A DNA stretch of 9,581 bases from JAWCLZ01 sp037443105. GTDB lineage: Archaea; Halobacteriota; JAWCLZ01. Shown piece by piece: positions 6,820-9,581 of the stretch. Every line of letters starts with the position of its first letter. The stretch's first letter is position 1. The stretch lies in contig JBBIOZ010000062.1 of NCBI GenBank assembly GCA_037443105.1, positions 1 to 9,581 of the forward strand, written 5' to 3'. The position numbers and the translations under genes were made by a program. The notes beneath the pieces were generated by a model. It ran no database searches, was not told where the DNA came from, and saw only the letters and a program-made list of their open reading frames with translations.

Positions 6820-6829
6820 TTATAAATAA
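6820..6829 (+). promoter_or_regulatory. TATA box of the 6882 gene and guaA-like unit
   Basis: TTATAAATAA is centred near 6825 and would start transcription near 6851, about 31 bases before the ATG at 6882. The leader contains GAGGAAGTG (6865-6873), a good ribosome site. The element ATTGCAAATGCAGG lies 24 bases upstream of the box, at 6783-6796. Confidence 0.55.
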
Positions 6830-6881
6830 TGCCAGCGTATTAAGGTTATTTACTGGAATCAAGAAGAGGAAGTGCATTTAG

Positions 6882-7940
6882 ATGGAGAAGAAGAAAGAGG
6901 AGAAAAAGGAAAAAGAGGAGGATAAGGCAACGCCTCTGGAAATAGCCACTCTTCTGCACAGCGCCTTCTACGGCGTGGTATGGTCGCATTACAACATGGT
7001 TGAAGATCTGGAGGGAAGAATTTACATTGGGAGCATCGCTCAACTTCCCCCGATTCTGCGCAGAGAGGGATTCAAAGTCGATAGAAGCAAGAAGCTGGAG
7101 GATAGCATGAAAGAATTCGCTGAGCATCTGCAGAATAAGGAGTTCTTTGACTATGTTGAATTTAGAAGACTTGATGAAAATAGATTTGTTTTTGAAATCG
7201 ATGGCTGCGCGCTTGCAAAAAATGGCATACATGAGATGCTCACTCGCGATGTTTGTCCATTTGCATTAATCGCCGCTTCAATGCTTTATGAGCTCGCTGA
7301 GAAACCAATGTATATAGCTGCCTCAGAGTTCACAGTCTTAGGCTCGAGAACTATTTTTGAAATGCCTAGAGCGGAGGAAGAGGAGATATTTGTGAAGGAA
7401 TTTGAAAAAATTTTAACCGAGCCAGAAGTCGAAGTTCCCGCTAGAGTTTCACCAATACTTAGAAAAGGAGTAAAAGGCAAGATATATACCCCTCCTGAGG
7501 ATTTAGGCGAGGAAATGGTGGTTGCCGAGCCGATTGAAGAGAGGGTGCAAAAAATAATGAAGGAAATGTCGCGCGAGCTAGCGCCCTCGCTTACCTATAA
7601 GGATATCACCAAGATGATCTCAGCTTTAGATCTGCAAACAGCTGGCATTGGCGCTAGAGTCCCGGACTATGTTACCATTGGGGGCAAAGATATTGAATTG
7701 CGTAAGCTAATCTGGAGATTGCTGCGCAAGGATAAAATCCCTAGAGAAACACTAGCAGCGACTAGGCAGCTTGCGGGAGCGCTTTATAAAGAGGTTGCAA
7801 GGAAGAAGGAAGAGCTTAAAGCCATCGAAGATCTAACCAAGCCTGAGAATGTGCAAAGGGTAATGAGGCTAAAGAAAGATGCCATGGGCTTAATCCGCGC
7901 AATTGAATATCTAGAGTCATTTGAGAAAAGAGCCGCTTAG
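6882..7940 (+). CDS. unrecognised 352-aa protein, faint V4R-like N-terminal half
   Basis: I do not recognise this family with confidence. Residues 1-15 are almost all lysine and glutamate and are probably disordered. Residues 16-161 look like one folded alpha/beta domain. It has two cysteines, C109 in FEIDGCAL and C125 in RDVCPFALIAASML, and ends with SEFTVLGSRTIFEM (148-161). A helix after CPF followed by a strand with S-x-F-x3-G is faintly like V4R small-molecule-binding domains. Residues 162-235 are acidic and proline-containing, likely a linker. Residues 236-352 are helical and rich in lysine and arginine, with ARVPDYVTIGGKDIELRKL near 258-276, and end in a coiled-coil-like segment. No signal peptide or membrane segment is seen. 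The start is supported by GAGGAAGTG. A guaA-like gene begins 9 bases after its stop, so the two are surely co-transcribed. Confidence 0.85.
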   Translation: MEKKKEEKKEKEEDKATPLEIATLLHSAFYGVVWSHYNMVEDLEGRIYIGSIAQLPPILRREGFKVDRSKKLEDSMKEFAEHLQNKEFFDYVEFRRLDENRFVFEIDGCALAKNGIHEMLTRDVCPFALIAASMLYELAEKPMYIAASEFTVLGSRTIFEMPRAEEEEIFVKEFEKILTEPEVEVPARVSPILRKGVKGKIYTPPEDLGEEMVVAEPIEERVQKIMKEMSRELAPSLTYKDITKMISALDLQTAGIGARVPDYVTIGGKDIELRKLIWRLLRKDKIPRETLAATRQLAGALYKEVARKKEELKAIEDLTKPENVQRVMRLKKDAMGLIRAIEYLESFEKRAA

Positions 7941-7948
7941 GTGGCTGC

Positions 7949-9169
7949 ATGGTGCCTGTTTATAGATATCTAGACCCTACCTCTCGCGAGCCCTCGAGAT
8001 TCATCGATGGAGCCATTGCATTTATAAAGAGATATGTAGATGCAAAGGATAAGGTGGAAAGCGCTGTTTCAGGCGGCGTGGATAGCACTGTTACTACCAA
8101 GCTATTCCACCTCGCGGGGGTAAAGATATACGCGGATCACATCGATACCGGGTTTATGAGGAGATTCAAGGGCAGGGAGGAGCCAAGCATCGTTGCAGAA
8201 GCTTTTAAAGACATGGAGGATTTCTCCTTGGTTGATGAGAGAGAGTTTTTCTATAGCCGCGTCTTAGGAATCGAAGATGCTGAGGAGAAAAGGCGTGCCT
8301 TCAGAGCTGCTTACTCCGAGGTTTTCAACAGACTTTTGAAGCAGCATGGGTGCAATGTTATAACCCAGGGCACGATCTATCCAGATATAGTTGAAACTGA
8401 TGGTGGAATAAAAAGCCAGCATAACGTGCAAATTGAATTCGAAGTTGAAAAAATCGTTGAACCAATAGCAGCACTCTACAAGCACGAAGTTAGAGAAGTT
8501 GCAAAAGCTTTAGGATTGAAAGAAGACGTATATCTAAGGATGCCATTTCCAGGTCCTGGGCTCTCTATTCGCGTACCAGGGGCAATTACTAGGGATAGAC
8601 TTGAGGTGGAGAAAGTTGCGAATGATATTCTGGAGCAGAGAATTGCAAGCTATATGCAGAGGAAATATGGCAAACCTGTGGTATTCGATGAAACTGGCGA
8701 GCAAATTCCCTTTCAAGCCTTCACAGCCACTTTTAAAAAAGATTTAGATGAAGTGCCATTGAATATCGCTATTAAAATTGAGAAGATAATTAAAAAGCAC
8801 ATTGCAGGTAAGTGGAAAATTAAACTCCTCTCGACTAAGGTAACTGGGATTAGGAATGGTAAGCGTGTGTATACCTATCCACTTTGCCTTGATTTAGACT
8901 TGGATGATGTGGACTTCAAAGCACTTAAAGCAATTGGCAATGAAATCCCAGTGGAAACCGAGGTCTCAAGAGTATTGCTCAAACTAGTCTCAGGAGAAGG
9001 CTATCCTGTTGCTATAAGGGTGGTAAGAAGTAAAGATGCTATGAGTGCAAGTATTATGGACATCGACTTAAGCTATCTCCAAGAAACAGGGGAGGAAATT
9101 TCAAAGATAGCTGGAGATGTATATTATGATATAACCGATAAGCCTCCCGCTACTATTGAATATGAATGA
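7949..9169 (+). CDS. GMP synthase-type PP-loop ATPase, expanded variant (GuaAb-like)
   Basis: Canonical GuaAb adenylates XMP and aminates it to GMP with ammonia from a separate glutaminase subunit. This protein has the PP-loop SGGVDST (41-47), IDTGFMR (65-71), TQGTIYPDIVET (139-150), IKSQHNV (154-160), RMPFPGPGLSIRV (197-209), SKDAMSA (361-367) and the family's end DITDKPPATIEYE. It has no glutaminase domain, as in archaeal two-subunit enzymes. At 406 residues it is about 100 longer than the usual archaeal subunit of about 310. The extra length is mainly two blocks near 262-292 and 313-352 inside the dimerisation domain. The HHNVGGLP motif is changed to QHNVQIEF. It could be the cell's GMP synthase or a paralogue with another substrate. 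AGGTGG overlapping the preceding stop supports the ATG at 7949. Confidence 0.85.
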   Translation: MVPVYRYLDPTSREPSRFIDGAIAFIKRYVDAKDKVESAVSGGVDSTVTTKLFHLAGVKIYADHIDTGFMRRFKGREEPSIVAEAFKDMEDFSLVDEREFFYSRVLGIEDAEEKRRAFRAAYSEVFNRLLKQHGCNVITQGTIYPDIVETDGGIKSQHNVQIEFEVEKIVEPIAALYKHEVREVAKALGLKEDVYLRMPFPGPGLSIRVPGAITRDRLEVEKVANDILEQRIASYMQRKYGKPVVFDETGEQIPFQAFTATFKKDLDEVPLNIAIKIEKIIKKHIAGKWKIKLLSTKVTGIRNGKRVYTYPLCLDLDLDDVDFKALKAIGNEIPVETEVSRVLLKLVSGEGYPVAIRVVRSKDAMSASIMDIDLSYLQETGEEISKIAGDVYYDITDKPPATIEYE

Positions 9170-9175
9170 CTAAAT

Positions 9176-9182
9176 AAAAAAA
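9176..9182 (-). terminator. T-tract for minus-strand transcription
   Basis: Seven A residues on the plus strand are a T7 tract on the minus strand, 22 bases past the TAG stop of the ORF at 9205-9486. This suggests that a minus-strand transcript enters from the right and ends here, convergent with the guaA-like gene. Confidence 0.35.
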
Positions 9183-9204
9183 GTATGCTAATTTTGAAAG
9201 GATG

Positions 9205-9486
9205 CTAATTTGCCATAGTCGTGCTTTTGATTTGTGTTGTTTTAAAAGAGTGTTGCGAGAACCCTTTGGCTTTTAAGCGGCGAGTATCGTCCCAATCGCT
9301 GTAGATAGGAAAGTGTTCAACGACCACGAAATAGTGCATCTTTCTGGAGCGATGGATATTTCTACGAATCGGTTCTGGCGCGTGACCGCAGAGAATATAG
9401 GCTTTTATATTGAGGCAACAGCGCAAGCACAGCGCTTGGCGCTTTGCTTCATAGGGGGCGCAGCTCCAATATTCGCCCCTCGCCAT
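9205..9486 (-). CDS. doubtful 93-aa ORF, no recognised family
   Basis: The ORF has a protein-like composition, with cysteines clustered near residues 20-33 (CLRCC, then ILCGH) and a hydrophobic strand MHYFVVVEHFPIYSDWDD near 50-67. I recognise no family. No ribosome site precedes the ATG, and a TGA lies directly before it, so it cannot extend upstream in frame. Further upstream a short frame (ATG near 9533) begins MQKTYDKKYL and stops after ten codons, which may mean the gene is broken by a frameshift and that this is only its 3' part. A T-tract beyond the stop and a TATA-like box near 9574 on the same strand favour transcription. It could equally be chance or a structured RNA. Confidence 0.25.
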   Translation of the reverse strand: MARGEYWSCAPYEAKRQALCLRCCLNIKAYILCGHAPEPIRRNIHRSRKMHYFVVVEHFPIYSDWDDTRRLKAKGFSQHSFKTTQIKSTTMAN

Positions 9487-9570
9487 TCATAGCGGGGTCG
9501 GTTCAGAGGTACTTTTTATCATAAGTTTTTTGCATCTCTGGCACCGTAAAAAATAAAAATTTAACGCGGT

Positions 9571-9578
9571 ATAAATAA
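9571..9578 (+). promoter_or_regulatory. TATA-like box at the right edge
   Basis: TATAAATA follows ACGCGG and looks like an archaeal promoter for a plus-strand gene outside the window. Because the element is almost symmetrical it may instead drive minus-strand transcription, with a start near 9548. Confidence 0.3.
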
Positions 9579-9581
9579 TTC

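Larger units (their letters stand above)
9170..9581. other. 412-bp right-end region with no firm gene
   Basis: On the plus strand there is no plausible gene. Bases 9224-9243 are T-rich and may end the guaA-like transcript. ATGCTAATTT is repeated directly at 9185-9194 and 9202-9211. A hairpin with 8-bp arms and one bulge lies at 9421-9442 (GCGCAAGC, then GCTTGGCGC). The 93-aa minus-strand ORF is listed separately. TATAAATA at 9571-9578 may serve a plus-strand gene beyond the edge or, read as TATTTATA, the minus strand. Confidence 0.5.

Noticed and set aside
9205..9500. SRP RNA, RNase P RNA or a tRNA in the right-end region
   Set aside because: I looked for the SRP helix 8 motif, RNase P conserved blocks and a T-arm GGTTCGAATCC-like sequence on both strands and found none.

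Overview
The window is archaeal chromosomal DNA. It carries a 20S proteasome beta subunit, ribosomal protein eS6, the archaeal 3'-end processing/termination nuclease aCPSF1, archaeal-type PyrB/PyrI subunits and a class I HMG-CoA reductase, which archaea use for isoprenoid lipids. TATA-like boxes, GGAGG/GGTGAT-type ribosome binding sites and T-tracts at gene ends fit this. The class I reductase argues against Archaeoglobales and Thermoplasmatales, which use class II enzymes. The psmB-aCPSF1 pairing is common in Euryarchaeota and related lineages. I cannot place the organism more precisely by eye. I see no CRISPR array, rRNA, tRNA or insertion sequence.

Layout. (1) 3-488 (+) is the 3' part of a gene that runs in from the left edge, possibly a predicted transcriptional regulator. 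It converges, across a 6-base gap and a T-tract, on the next unit. (2) 3110-495 (-) is a tight operon pyrB-pyrI-hmgA. PyrB and PyrI form aspartate transcarbamoylase of pyrimidine synthesis, and hmgA feeds the mevalonate pathway. The pyrB promoter gives a nearly leaderless message and has a 14-bp palindrome against its TATA box. (3) 3111-3376 is a divergent promoter region. (4) 3377-3829 (+) is rps6e, followed by a T-tract and a 364-bp non-coding stretch bounded by two copies of a 10-bp direct repeat. (5) 4194-6766 (+) is psmB and the aCPSF1 gene, 29 bases apart, followed by a T-tract. (6) 6882-9169 (+) is a two-gene unit: an unrecognised 352-aa protein with a faint V4R-like look, then a 406-aa divergent GMP-synthase-type PP-loop ATPase. 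(7) 9170-9581 holds a doubtful 93-aa minus-strand ORF, with a T-tract at its 3' side and a TATA-like box near the right edge.

Most of the window is housekeeping: nucleotide synthesis, translation, protein turnover, RNA 3'-end formation and lipid precursor synthesis. The parts most worth a second look are the unknown gene paired with the expanded GuaA-like enzyme, the repeat-bounded spacer upstream of psmB, and the orphan ORF at the right end.
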